Assembly: GCA_028708865.1 (NCBI GenBank)
Contig: JAQVYA010000010.1
Span: 1-40,424, forward strand
DNA length: 40,424 nt
Direction: 5' to 3'
DNA from: Desulfovibrio sp.
GTDB taxonomy: Bacteria > Desulfobacterota > Desulfovibrionia > Desulfovibrionales > Desulfovibrionaceae
Shown piece by piece: positions 25,966-34,575 of the stretch (positions are counted from its first letter, which is position 1; each line of letters opens with the position of its first letter). A program made the translations under genes and the position numbers. The notes beneath the pieces were generated by a model that had not been told where the DNA came from, ran no database searches, and was given only the letters and a program-made list of their open reading frames with translations.

Positions 25966-26589
25966 TTAATCCGTCAGCGAATCCGTCACAGTCTGCATGG
26001 CCGCATCCATTTCAGAGCCATGGTCCAACCCAGACAAATGCAGCACAGCATGCGCCAGAAGCCGAACCAGGTGTTCGCGAGGCTCCTGTCCATAAAGCCG
26101 GGTTTCACGGGCCAAAGAGTCCACGGAAAGTGCAATCTCGCCAAGGTACGAGCGATCTGGCTCCGCAACCTCAGCGGGTTTTGCCTCGCTTTCTCCTTCC
26201 GAGCACGCCGCATGCCCAAGCAATTCCCCGGGCAGGACTAATCTCAGGCTGCGAAAGGCTTCCTCCCCGTCCTCCGACTCGTCCAGTCCGCTTTTCCTCA
26301 TAATCGAAAGGGCATCCTGAATATCCGGTCCCATGTCGGAAAGCGCATCCTCAGCCGCTCCGCCCTCCCATTCATCCCGGGCCGGAAAACTGAGCACATT
26401 AGTGGGACCGGTACAACCCATAAACTCTTGATTCAGGCGGGCGATTTCTCCATCCCCCACCAACCTCAACGTGAGAGAGGAATGTTGCAACCCCAGGACG
26501 GACAAAATATCATGCAACAAAGGGCGCAACTCACTGCGGCTTAAAGGAAAACGCGGATTAAGCCGAGTTTCCGTAAGCAGCTCGATCAC
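25966..26589 (-). CDS. ybeY: rRNA maturation endoribonuclease YbeY with insertion
   Basis: A 207-residue zinc-dependent endoribonuclease acting in 16S rRNA 3'-end maturation and ribosome quality control. The metal site is HAVLHLSGLDH with His180, His184 and His190. The substrate-side TNVLSFPA (residues 63–70) and LGEIALS (149–155) strands are intact. Between them lie about 78 residues of acidic, low-complexity sequence (about 70–147) where the family usually has a link of only about a dozen. This makes the protein some 50 residues longer than normal. The start is a GTG overlapping the phoH stop (GTGA), so it is coupled to phoH, the usual partner. Confidence 0.9.
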   Translation of the reverse strand: MIELLTETRLNPRFPLSRSELRPLLHDILSVLGLQHSSLTLRLVGDGEIARLNQEFMGCTGPTNVLSFPARDEWEGGAAEDALSDMGPDIQDALSIMRKSGLDESEDGEEAFRSLRLVLPGELLGHAACSEGESEAKPAEVAEPDRSYLGEIALSVDSLARETRLYGQEPREHLVRLLAHAVLHLSGLDHGSEMDAAMQTVTDSLTD

Positions 26590-27617
26590 GCCTTTTCCCC
26601 CAGCGTTTCCGAATCCTGTTCCAAGGGGGACACATGCCCGTCACGTCGCCTTCCGCCATTCCCGGCAGCCTCATGTCGATCATAGGCCTGGACAATACGG
26701 CCCACCAGGGGATGCCGGATCACATCCGTTTCGTGGAAACGTACCGTGCCGATACCCTGCACCGCCTCCAAAATATCCACCGCCTGCACCAGGCCGGACA
26801 CCTGGCGACTTGGCAGGTCGATCTGGGTCACGTCACCGGTGACCACGGCCTGCGAACCAAACCCCAGACGGGTGAGGAACATCTTCATCTGTTCAGGCGT
26901 GGTGTTTTGCGCCTCGTCCAAAATCACAAAGGCGTCGTTGAGGGTGCGCCCGCGCATAAAAGCCAACGGAGCCACCTCAATAATTCCTGCCGTCATAAGC
27001 TCCTGGACACGCTCAAAATCCATCATGTCATGCAGAGCGTCATACAAGGGGCGCAGATAGGGATTGACCTTTTCCACCAAGTCCCCGGGCAGAAAACCGA
27101 GCTTTTCCCCGGCCTCCACTGCGGGACGGGTCAACACGATGCGCTTGACCTCCCGCTTGGCCAGGGCCGCGGCAGCCATGGCCACGGCCATATAAGTCTT
27201 GCCGGTTCCGGCCGGACCGATGGCAAACACCAAATCGTTGTGCCGGATGGCATCAAGGTATTCCCGCTGAGTCAACGTCTTGGGCGCAATGGTCTTGCGC
27301 GGGGAAACCGCATAGACGGTATCTTCGAATACAGACCGGACATTGGCGGCCGGGTCCTTCATCAGGATGCGGCAAGCACAATCCACATCCTGGGGATGCA
27401 CCTTACGCCCGGCCTGAAGCATGCCGTAAAGCTGACGCAGCACATTAGCAGCCAGGTCCACCCCGTTTTCATCCTCTCCGTGAACAATAACATGGGAGCC
27501 GCGCGTATCAATGCGCACCCCCGCCTTTTCCGCCAGCAGATCCAAATGGGCATTGCGCGGCCCAAACAGCCGCGACGCCAGATCGCTATCATCAAATTCC
27601 ATTTTGCGTGTGGGCAT
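26586..27617 (-). CDS. phoH: PhoH-like P-loop ATPase
   Basis: A 343-residue PhoH-family ATPase, associated in many bacteria with ybeY and RNA metabolism. An N-terminal KH-like region (about 20–75, with the FGPRNAHLDLLAEKAGV opening) precedes the P-loop domain: Walker A GPAGTGKT at 134–141, then RIVLTRPAVEAGEKLGFLPGD, and Walker B VILDEAQNTT near 233–240. FLTRLGFGSQAVVTGDVTQIDLP follows, all in the usual order. The start ATG overlaps the permease stop (TGATG), and its own stop overlaps ybeY, so translation runs through the whole group. Confidence 0.95.
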   Translation of the reverse strand: MPTRKMEFDDSDLASRLFGPRNAHLDLLAEKAGVRIDTRGSHVIVHGEDENGVDLAANVLRQLYGMLQAGRKVHPQDVDCACRILMKDPAANVRSVFEDTVYAVSPRKTIAPKTLTQREYLDAIRHNDLVFAIGPAGTGKTYMAVAMAAAALAKREVKRIVLTRPAVEAGEKLGFLPGDLVEKVNPYLRPLYDALHDMMDFERVQELMTAGIIEVAPLAFMRGRTLNDAFVILDEAQNTTPEQMKMFLTRLGFGSQAVVTGDVTQIDLPSRQVSGLVQAVDILEAVQGIGTVRFHETDVIRHPLVGRIVQAYDRHEAAGNGGRRRDGHVSPLEQDSETLGEKA

Positions 27618-28396
27618 CAGTCCGCCCTACTCCCGCGTTGCGTAAATTTCCAGCGACAAACACGCTGCTCCAGAATATTGGCCAACTCATACAAGGCAGC
27701 ACCTAAAAGACTCATGCCAAAAATCCCTGTGAACATGTCCGGATAATTCATGCGCCCCCAGGCATCCATGATCAAATAGCCCAGGCCGGAAGAGGTGGCA
27801 AAGGATTCCACAAAAAACAGCACGGCCACACTGGTTCCCGTCCCCAGACGCAGTGCCGTGAAACCGTGCGGCAATCCTGCGGGCAGCAGCACGTTAAGCA
27901 CGATATGCATCCGAGAGCCACCCAGCAAGCGGACGCTGTCAAGATATTTGGGATTTACCAACTTAACCCCGTCTCGAGTGGTCACCAGGATCTGATACCA
28001 GAGGATCAGGCCGATCATGGCGATCTTGGCCACATCACCCAGCCCCAACAAAAGCAGAAACACAGGCAGCAAAACAATCTTGGGGATGGGATAGGTGAGA
28101 AACACGAACGGTGCCAGGAGGCCGTCGGCACGCCGCGAGCCGCCCATGAGCACTCCCATGGGAAATCCCAGTCCAAAGGCGACCCCCATGGCCGTAACCA
28201 CGCGAAACGAGGATGCTTGAAAATGCTCCCAAAAGGCCGCAGTACCCAAGGCATGCCCAAAAGCAGCCACCGCTTCTTCCGGGTGCGGCAACAAGGCGTT
28301 ACCCAGGAAAAGGGCTGCGGCCTTCCAGACCAGGATCAACACCGCCACCACGGTAAGATAGGCGGCCAGCGTCCGGATTGAGGGATGTGCGTTCAC
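27617..28396 (-). CDS. ABC transporter permease (nitrate/sulfonate/taurine type)
   Basis: A 259-residue inner-membrane permease of the SsuC/TauC/NrtB group. Five to six hydrophobic segments span about 10–30, 60–85, 95–125, 130–150, 190–215 and 225–245. The cytoplasmic EAA-type loop (YLDSVRLLGGSRMHIVLNVLLPAGLP) lies near 160–185, where the ATPase docks. The GTG at 28396 is chosen because it overlaps the ATPase stop (GTGA) and gives the normal length; a longer frame to 28606 runs into that gene. It ends on the phoH start. The substrate cannot be told from the permease. Confidence 0.88.
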   Translation of the reverse strand: MNAHPSIRTLAAYLTVVAVLILVWKAAALFLGNALLPHPEEAVAAFGHALGTAAFWEHFQASSFRVVTAMGVAFGLGFPMGVLMGGSRRADGLLAPFVFLTYPIPKIVLLPVFLLLLGLGDVAKIAMIGLILWYQILVTTRDGVKLVNPKYLDSVRLLGGSRMHIVLNVLLPAGLPHGFTALRLGTGTSVAVLFFVESFATSSGLGYLIMDAWGRMNYPDMFTGIFGMSLLGAALYELANILEQRVCRWKFTQRGSRAD

Positions 28397-29199
28397 CACA
28401 AGGACTCCACGCTGCGGCGTAGCCCACGCAGCAATCGAAAATATTCGTCGCTGTCCCGGTGGGACGGTGAGCCGAACCCGGGGTTGTCGAACCAGGTGGC
28501 CGCCCGGGCCGGGGTTCCGGCCAATACCAGGATACGTCGCCCCAAAAATACAGCCTCCTCCAAGCTGTGTGTAACCAACAGATACGGCGTGCGGTTGCGC
28601 TGCCAAGTCTCCAACAAAATTCGCTGCAATTTTTCCCGGGTCAGAGCGTCCAGCGAAGAAAAAGGTTCGTCCATAAGCAACACGGAAGGACGAGAGACAA
28701 AGGCCCGGGCAATGGCTACCCGCTGCTGTTCTCCCCCGCTGAGCGCCCCGGGAAAGTCATGTTCCCGTCCCTGAATACCCACATCGGCAAGCTGTTGCAG
28801 CGCACGCTGCCAGCGTTCCTTGCGCGGCACTCCCTGAATTTTAAGGCCCAGAGTCACGTTCTGCAAAACCGTCCGCCAGGGAAGAAGCCCGTAGTCTTGC
28901 AAAATAATGGAAATATTCTGCGTGGGCCTTTGCACTGGCTCGCCGGAAAGCAGCACCTCTCCGCGCAGCGGACGGATAAGTCCGCTAAGGGCGTACAACA
29001 GCGTGGATTTGCCGCAGCCGGACGGTCCAACCACAGCCAGCGTTTGCCCCGGATGCAGCCCCAGGCTCACATCCTGCAACACCGGATGTGCGGGATCATG
29101 GGCCAGCACCAGGTTCCGCGCCTCCAGCAATGGCGGAGCCGCGGAAATGTCCGGATGTGTTTCCGGCGCGTTGCGTTCGGTCATGTCGGAAGCAGTCAC
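28393..29199 (-). CDS. ABC transporter ATPase (nitrate/sulfonate/taurine type)
   Basis: A 268-residue ATP-binding subunit of the SsuB/TauB/NrtD class. Walker A GPSGCGKS is at 58–65, the Q-loop (ILQDYGLLPW) near 100–108, the ABC signature LSGGEQQR at 153–160 and Walker B LLMDEP at 174–179 with the D-loop SSLDALT, and the H-loop lies in LLVTHSLEEA. All key residues are intact. The frame opens with a GTG that overlaps the stop of the substrate-binding gene (GTGA); an ATG five codons later is possible. It powers uptake with the flanking permease and binding protein. Confidence 0.92.
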   Translation of the reverse strand: MTASDMTERNAPETHPDISAAPPLLEARNLVLAHDPAHPVLQDVSLGLHPGQTLAVVGPSGCGKSTLLYALSGLIRPLRGEVLLSGEPVQRPTQNISIILQDYGLLPWRTVLQNVTLGLKIQGVPRKERWQRALQQLADVGIQGREHDFPGALSGGEQQRVAIARAFVSRPSVLLMDEPFSSLDALTREKLQRILLETWQRNRTPYLLVTHSLEEAVFLGRRILVLAGTPARAATWFDNPGFGSPSHRDSDEYFRLLRGLRRSVESLW

Positions 29200-30137
29200 G
29201 GCTGTATGGAGACCACGACCCCTGCATAGGGAAGGGACGCGTCGAGCATGTCGTTATGGATCATCCAGTCCTGTACGTCCTGTACTTCGGCCTCCGTGGG
29301 CAATGCCGGATCAGGATATTCATAGACCGGGAAATCCTGTACCAGCGGTTTGGGGATGCGGCATGTCTCGGCCATGAGGGTGCGATATTGGTCGGGCTGG
29401 GCGCGCAAATGTTCAAGGGCCTCCCGGTACGCGGCCATAAAGGACCGAAACACCTCGGCCTCTCCTCGGGAATACCGTTCGTGCAGGCACAGCACGGTCA
29501 AGGGCAAATCCAGCTGCTCCGTGGTCCAAGCCGTGGGGCCTCCCTTGAGTCGCGCAAGGGAAAGCAGAGGCTCGGGGAGAATGGCTGCGTCGATCTGGTC
29601 GGAAAGGAGCATTTGCAACCGTATGGGGATCTTTTTTATTTCGATGCGTTTAAAATCGCTCGGGGCCAATCCATTGGCCGCAGTTACCTTCTCCAAAAGA
29701 TATTCCATAATGGTGGAGCGAGAATAGCCGATACGCGCTCCACGCAGCTGCGAGCCGTGCGTCTGCGCGTAGCCCGGAGCCAAAGCCACTCCAAACATGG
29801 GCTGCCCGGGGGTAGTGCGGTAGGATACCGTCCCTACGGGGTAGGGTCTCCCTTGTTGCAACAAAAGCAACGCTGCAATGAGGTCGCCGAAATAACCGTC
29901 CAGTCGTCCGGCCTGAATGGCCACATCCCGCTCCATGGCACTGGCGAACGGCACCAACTCCACATCCAGACCATGCGCAGCGAACAGTCCATCATGCTCG
30001 GCCACCTGCAACGGCAGGGTATCCAACACGTTGAGCACGCCGAATCGGACCGGTTCGGCCGCTCGGGCTTGCGGAAGCGCAAGCACAACGCTCCAGAGCA
30101 GCAGCATGCCCCAGCAGACCACCATGACACGTTTCAT
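29196..30137 (-). CDS. ABC transporter substrate-binding protein
   Basis: A 313-residue periplasmic binding protein of the NitT/TauT/SsuA-like fold. Residues 1–27 are a signal peptide (MVVCWGMLLLWSVVLALP, cleavage near ARA). The mature protein opens PVRFGVLNVLDTLPLQVAE, then a DGLFAAHGLDVELVPF segment; a GDLIAALLL loop near 83 and an IGYSRST segment near 140 line the usual ligand cleft. The ATG at 30137 follows AAGGGG, and a longer reading has no signal peptide at its start. Ligands in this group include sulfonates, taurine, nitrate, pyrimidine precursors and aromatic acids; which one applies here is not readable. Confidence 0.88.
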   Translation of the reverse strand: MKRVMVVCWGMLLLWSVVLALPQARAAEPVRFGVLNVLDTLPLQVAEHDGLFAAHGLDVELVPFASAMERDVAIQAGRLDGYFGDLIAALLLLQQGRPYPVGTVSYRTTPGQPMFGVALAPGYAQTHGSQLRGARIGYSRSTIMEYLLEKVTAANGLAPSDFKRIEIKKIPIRLQMLLSDQIDAAILPEPLLSLARLKGGPTAWTTEQLDLPLTVLCLHERYSRGEAEVFRSFMAAYREALEHLRAQPDQYRTLMAETCRIPKPLVQDFPVYEYPDPALPTEAEVQDVQDWMIHNDMLDASLPYAGVVVSIQP

Positions 30138-30217
30138 GATTTTTCCCCTTTGCACAAAAACATTCCCGTCTCTTAAATGGATACGGCGCAAGCATCAACC
30201 CCGGGGCCAGGGACGGC

Positions 30218-30245
30218 AAAAGGCCGCCCGCAAAAACGGACGGCC
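30218..30245 (-). terminator. Rho-independent terminator after HPPD-like gene
   Basis: Read on the minus strand, GGCCGTCCG and CGGGCGGCC pair over nine positions with one mismatch (30222–30245) around a six-base T-rich loop, then TTTT follows (30221–30218). It lies 26 bases after the HPPD-like stop codon and before the ABC operon, so it separates the two transcripts. Confidence 0.75.
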
Positions 30246-30270
30246 CCGGCATGGATCAACGCTACACTGA

Positions 30271-31356
30271 CTATTGCGCGGCCGTCGCCGCAGTCAACAT
30301 GGTCACGTTGCCTTTGGTGAAAAAACCGTCAAACCCACCATAGCGGTGGATATATTCGTTGACCAGGAGTGTATCCGGAAACGGCCTGGTAAAGGTCTGG
30401 TGCAACCCCTCCTCAGGCCCTCCGACCAGGTCCACAAGAAACTCCAGACCGTCTTCCCGAAAGGCCTGAAACGTCTCTTCGATGTTTTCTGTATGAAACG
30501 CCAAGTGATGCACCCGTGTGTTGTAGTTGTGAATGTACTTTTCCGTAGGACCGGACTCCTGCAACCCCTTGAAGGGAGCAATGCCCGAGGTGAAGACCAT
30601 GGCAAAATCCTGCGCCGAAAGACGGGCAACATTGGTGATGGAATTCAGCGACTCAACATACACGGCGAAATCGAAATCGTAGTTGGTCCAGTCCATGAAC
30701 TCCACAATGGCCCGATCACGCTCCTCGGCGCGGACGCGCGTGGCCGCATGGTCCAGTTCCCGCACATTGTCCAGGTGGGGCTTGCCCGGCTTTTCCAAAG
30801 TCCAATCCAAGGTGGAGCATTCGGCGTGTTCCCAGGCTCCTTCGGTACCGAACCACTGGACAAATCCGAGAGAGTTGCCGGTGTAGCGGGACGGCGGCGT
30901 CTGAATGAACAAAAAATTCCCCGTCCGTATTGGGGCGGTTGTCAGGAAGACTTTGCCCCGTTCCCTTTGAACCGCGACAAAGCGTTCCAGGTCAGGACAC
31001 TTGAATACAAATGTCTCCAGCCTAGTCCGAGGAAGATGCTCTGACTTGGGCCCCAGGTTGAACGGGGCAAAGGGCGTGCATGGTCCCTGTCGGGCGGTAA
31101 AAAGAAAATCCGCAGAATCCGCACGGCGCAACAGGCAAACCCCGCTCTGGCCGTCACTGTATGCCGAGGAAAAACCATACCCGGTGCAGTTCAAAAACGA
31201 CGCAGCCGCGGCCTGGAGGCGTGAAGGCTCCACATTGACGACCACGGCTTCGAGTCCGCCGACCATCCCCTCCAGCCCGGTACGGCGACGTTCACCAAGG
31301 GTATGCTCCACTGCGGCGCGCAGTGCGGCATCGTCATTTTGAAATGGTAGAGCCAT
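30271..31356 (-). CDS. 4-hydroxyphenylpyruvate dioxygenase-like protein
   Basis: A 361-residue protein of the HPPD branch of the vicinal-oxygen-chelate superfamily. HPPD turns 4-hydroxyphenylpyruvate into homogentisate using Fe(II) and O2. Two VOC halves span about 30–155 and 195–350. The iron ligands are all in place: His203 (LDHAAT), His284 (VHHLAFHTENI) and Glu334 (VNEYIHRYG). ESLNS near 235 and the HQTFTRPFPDTLL strand near 319–331 also match. The C-terminal gate differs from the usual GFGxGNF (here GGFDGFFTKGN), so the substrate might differ. ATG 31356 follows GGAGG; a longer reading to 31866 is a shadow. It stands alone with its own terminator. An O2-using enzyme is unexpected in an organism of this type. 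Confidence 0.85.
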   Translation of the reverse strand: MALPFQNDDAALRAAVEHTLGERRRTGLEGMVGGLEAVVVNVEPSRLQAAAASFLNCTGYGFSSAYSDGQSGVCLLRRADSADFLFTARQGPCTPFAPFNLGPKSEHLPRTRLETFVFKCPDLERFVAVQRERGKVFLTTAPIRTGNFLFIQTPPSRYTGNSLGFVQWFGTEGAWEHAECSTLDWTLEKPGKPHLDNVRELDHAATRVRAEERDRAIVEFMDWTNYDFDFAVYVESLNSITNVARLSAQDFAMVFTSGIAPFKGLQESGPTEKYIHNYNTRVHHLAFHTENIEETFQAFREDGLEFLVDLVGGPEEGLHQTFTRPFPDTLLVNEYIHRYGGFDGFFTKGNVTMLTAATAAQ

Positions 31357-31411
31357 GCCTATCCTCCCTGCTGGTATATAATCCCAATGACCTGAACCGC
31401 CCGGATTCAGC

Positions 31412-31435
31412 AACCAATACCCATAGAAACCAATA
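31412..31435 (-). repeat. Direct repeat upstream of HPPD-like gene
   Basis: AACCAATA occurs at 31412–31419 and again at 31428–31435, 16 bases apart, about 55–80 bases upstream of the HPPD-like start codon. Its position suits a regulator-binding site. No known operator was recognised. Confidence 0.35.
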
Positions 31436-31477
31436 TCATTTTTTTGTGAATCCAGTACAAGGACAGCATTATTTTTC

Positions 31478-31514
31478 GGATCCGGCCGAACGTTTGCCAC
31501 ATGCGGCCGGGTCC
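31478..31514. repeat. 11-bp GC-rich inverted repeat after glutamate dehydrogenase
   Basis: GGATCCGGCCG (31478–31488) and CGGCCGGGTCC (31504–31514) pair over 11 positions with one mismatch and a 15-base loop. It begins 16 bases after the glutamate dehydrogenase stop on the minus strand. No T run follows on that strand, so if it ends transcription it would need Rho or act as an RNA 3'-end stabiliser. Confidence 0.45.
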
Positions 31515-31529
31515 CTCGGCATCGCCCGA

Positions 31530-34475
31530 CTACAGTAGGCCGAGCCGTTGCGCCGTCAGATATTGTCGTCCAGAAGACTCCACCAGCCCGGCCAACACGT
31601 CCCCATACTCCTGCCCGCTTTCCCGGACGGCCCGGACCAGAGCGGCCACGCGCTTTTCCTCTTCCAGGTAGGCGTGGACCACTTCCCGCACGGAGCGCAC
31701 GCGCGTCAGGCGATTGATCCAGCCGAGCCCCTCGGCGTATAAAATGCGGGAAGAAATAAACGCCGCCAGCAAGGCAAACTGATGCCGCGTGGGGATATCG
31801 CGAATGATGCGTTCCGCATACCGATCCACAAGCACAGGCGGACAATACGCCAAAAGCAAATCGCACAAGGCCTTGTCTTCGGGAAGCGATGAAACGTCCT
31901 TGGAAAGCATGGCCGCCACGTTATCCCCCAGGCCATTGATGGCCCGCGACACTTCGTAGGAAAGATCGGTCAGGGTTTTTCTGCCTGCGGCAAACCGATA
32001 TTCCCGCAGAAGCAAACGAGCTTCGTCCCGGGCACGGATGCGAAGAATCTCCAGTAGCTGCTCCGCATAACGGTCCTTGATCTCCATGAACTCTTCGTCA
32101 GAAAGGATCAGTCCTGCCAGGATTTCATACGAAGAACAGATCACCCCGGTTTTGTTGGCGGATGGCCCTGGCACGCAAAGCACACCGTTTTTCTCCAGCC
32201 GGGAGCGGGCCGCAGGCGCAATGAACAGATTGGCTCCCTCCACAACGGCCTTGGCGCTTGGAGTGCCGTCCTTGCGCATGAATCGCTGCCAGTTCTTCAT
32301 GTTCATGGTGTCGGGACGCCCCCCGGCCGGGATAAAGATATCCGCCTCTACGGTATTGTGCAGATCATCCCGCTGCCGCACGCCCTCCGGCGTATCCGCG
32401 GACACGACAAAGGCCCCCCGGCCGGTCAGCTTGGACTCATCAAACTGGGACGTGCGCAGCCCGGCCTCAATCAGCCGGAACAACTCCCCGTAGTCCAGCC
32501 CATCAGGGTCGTGAACCGCCCCATGGCCGTCGGACATGGCCACCACACGGGCCTTGTCCCCGAATTCTCGATGCAGGATCTTGACCACATTGGAAGCCAC
32601 GTCTCCGGCCGGCCCACCGGTAAGCTTAACGGTAAAGGGGTCCTTGTGCGGATCAATACCCAAAGAGCGCAGCACTTCTTCCGCAAAGACAATGACTCCT
32701 TCGCTGGTCACTCCGTAGCGCTTATGGTTAATGCCGGTTCTGGGCTTGGAGCTCATAAAGGCGTTGGGCCAGCGATAACCCCGCTTGGCAGCTCTGGCAG
32801 TGATCCAATTGATGTGCTCGGGAGTGATGTTCTCATCCGGCCCAAGGAAAATAATTTCCTCATGTTGCAAATAATCCACGATATGCGGCGAAAGACGCCC
32901 CTCCTCATCGGTAAGGACGATATCCAGCAACGAATCCACCATGCTCTTGACAGCCAGGTCGATCTCTCCCGTGGGCCCGAGCAGAATCACGGCCTTGGAA
33001 CCACCTTCGGGAATATCCTTATTTTTATACTGCTGGGCGCGGGCCAACTGGTTGGCTTCATCAAAGAGCCGGTTAGATTCGATTTCAAATTGTTCCTGTG
33101 TTCGAGTGCGTACAACGCGCACTCCGCCCCGGGACATATCGCGGTAACGCACATGAAAACCAAAACAGCTCGGCCCATGAAAACAATAAAAAGCGTATGG
33201 CCGCTCCTCGTCCGGCAGAGGCGGCAGTACTCGGGGATCCATCCGGAAACTCAGGCCGAACCGGTTGGGCATGTAATAGTTGGTGCGGAGTACGTGCCGG
33301 AAAAAACGGAAGACGTAACCTAAAATCTTACGGGAAATGTCGTCGTTCACATCCCGAAGCGCGGCATGAATGTATTCCAGATGCTCCTGCACGCGTTCTT
33401 CGCGGCGCTCTTTGATCCCCGGGTCAAACCGGGCTTCAAAATACGAAGCCATGCGATCAACCAGTTCCCGGTGTCGCAGGGCCGTATGCGCGATCCGGGA
33501 CGAGGTGTAGGCATAGATATTTTTACGGATCAAAAACTGGTGCGCAAATTCACAGGCCGCCTGCATGAGCATGACACGCCCTATTTCCCAACCATTTTCC
33601 TCGGCCAACAGTTCCAGGCTGTGAAAGGCAAACCATTTAGTTGCCTTGAGCTGGCGCTCCAACCTTAGGAACTGCGGACTGTCCTGCTGGAGCCCCCCTT
33701 GGGAGCGGTCCAGATAAAAAGACATGACCGCCATGCGCCCGGATTCGCCCCGTTCGAACTCATCTCCATAAGCGCGCATCACGGCATGCCCTTCGCGGTC
33801 AAACACCTTCAGCGCCTGGAGGAGCACCCCTTTGGAAGGAGGATTCTCCATGGCCACCATGATGCGGTCAAAGCCCTGTTCCGCGTCGGATTCGAGACGG
33901 ACGTGCACCCGTTCGGTCCCCTCAACGCAACGGCACATTTCAAAATGACGCACAGCGCGGTTGGGCTCGAACTTGTCCACATAGTCCTCGGAAGCGGATG
34001 CAAGAAAATCGCGAAACCCGGTTTCGTCATCAACATCCAGTTTTGCGCTGTGAACCATGTCGAGGGCTGCTTTGAATGGTTGATCCCGAGGTTCGCACAA
34101 AGGCTGCTTGCCCAGCAGAAAGGTATCCAGACGCAGGGAGTCGTCCCGGCTGGTGTACAACCTGGCGGTCTGGATGCGTTCCTCCGCCAGCAGGCTGACA
34201 GAATGAATCAAGGAGGCCATGTCGCTTCCAGGCATGATGTGGGTGACACGGGTACCGCAAGGGCTTTTGAGCACCACGGCTTGTTGTTCCGTGAACACCC
34301 CGGCGGAAAGGACGGCGTGCAGATGTCTGACCTGCTCTTCTTCGGTATGCGTCCGGAAATAATACTCCGGCATGTTATCATAAAACCACGGTACCAAGGA
34401 TTCGGCCGCGCCCTTCAAGTCGCCTTTGAGCCGATCTAGAACTGCGCCAATGGAGCTTTCACCGCCAGAATGCAT
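31530..34475 (-). CDS. Large NAD-dependent glutamate dehydrogenase
   Basis: A 981-residue enzyme interconverting glutamate and 2-oxoglutarate plus ammonia with NAD. It belongs to the large type (about 1,000 residues) rather than the usual 450-residue hexameric form. The long N-terminal half (1–400) is regulatory or structural and poorly conserved. The catalytic half carries the SRGGVRVVRTRTQEQF segment, the glutamate site PEGGSKAVILLG, a FMSSKPRTGINHKRYGVTSEGV stretch and the NAD-site KLTGGPAGDVASN. A WQRFMRKDGTPSAKAVVEGANLFIAPAAR region follows. ATG 34475 is preceded by GGAGGGA. It diverges from cheV. In anaerobes it most likely degrades amino acids, though direction is inferred. Confidence 0.92.
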   Translation of the reverse strand: MHSGGESSIGAVLDRLKGDLKGAAESLVPWFYDNMPEYYFRTHTEEEQVRHLHAVLSAGVFTEQQAVVLKSPCGTRVTHIMPGSDMASLIHSVSLLAEERIQTARLYTSRDDSLRLDTFLLGKQPLCEPRDQPFKAALDMVHSAKLDVDDETGFRDFLASASEDYVDKFEPNRAVRHFEMCRCVEGTERVHVRLESDAEQGFDRIMVAMENPPSKGVLLQALKVFDREGHAVMRAYGDEFERGESGRMAVMSFYLDRSQGGLQQDSPQFLRLERQLKATKWFAFHSLELLAEENGWEIGRVMLMQAACEFAHQFLIRKNIYAYTSSRIAHTALRHRELVDRMASYFEARFDPGIKERREERVQEHLEYIHAALRDVNDDISRKILGYVFRFFRHVLRTNYYMPNRFGLSFRMDPRVLPPLPDEERPYAFYCFHGPSCFGFHVRYRDMSRGGVRVVRTRTQEQFEIESNRLFDEANQLARAQQYKNKDIPEGGSKAVILLGPTGEIDLAVKSMVDSLLDIVLTDEEGRLSPHIVDYLQHEEIIFLGPDENITPEHINWITARAAKRGYRWPNAFMSSKPRTGINHKRYGVTSEGVIVFAEEVLRSLGIDPHKDPFTVKLTGGPAGDVASNVVKILHREFGDKARVVAMSDGHGAVHDPDGLDYGELFRLIEAGLRTSQFDESKLTGRGAFVVSADTPEGVRQRDDLHNTVEADIFIPAGGRPDTMNMKNWQRFMRKDGTPSAKAVVEGANLFIAPAARSRLEKNGVLCVPGPSANKTGVICSSYEILAGLILSDEEFMEIKDRYAEQLLEILRIRARDEARLLLREYRFAAGRKTLTDLSYEVSRAINGLGDNVAAMLSKDVSSLPEDKALCDLLLAYCPPVLVDRYAERIIRDIPTRHQFALLAAFISSRILYAEGLGWINRLTRVRSVREVVHAYLEEEKRVAALVRAVRESGQEYGDVLAGLVESSGRQYLTAQRLGLL

Positions 34476-34575
34476 CGTCCCTCCATGGTTTTGCGGCAAA
34501 AGCCGCACCTGATTTGATCAAAACACCTTTTTTAAGACTCCTGGTTTCGCAAATAACAAATCCACGTCAACAATC

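Noticed and set aside
26634-27746. Plus-strand open frame of 370 codons
   Set aside because: Antisense to phoH, whose motifs are intact; composition is histidine- and glutamine-rich as expected of a shadow frame.
31478-31514. GC-rich inverted repeat as a Rho-independent terminator
   Set aside because: No T run follows on the minus strand where the glutamate dehydrogenase transcript would end, so it is listed only as an inverted repeat.
30271-31866. Longer HPPD-like reading starting at 31866
   Set aside because: The extra 170 residues run through the intergenic region and into the glutamate dehydrogenase gene; the ATG at 31356 has a good ribosome site.
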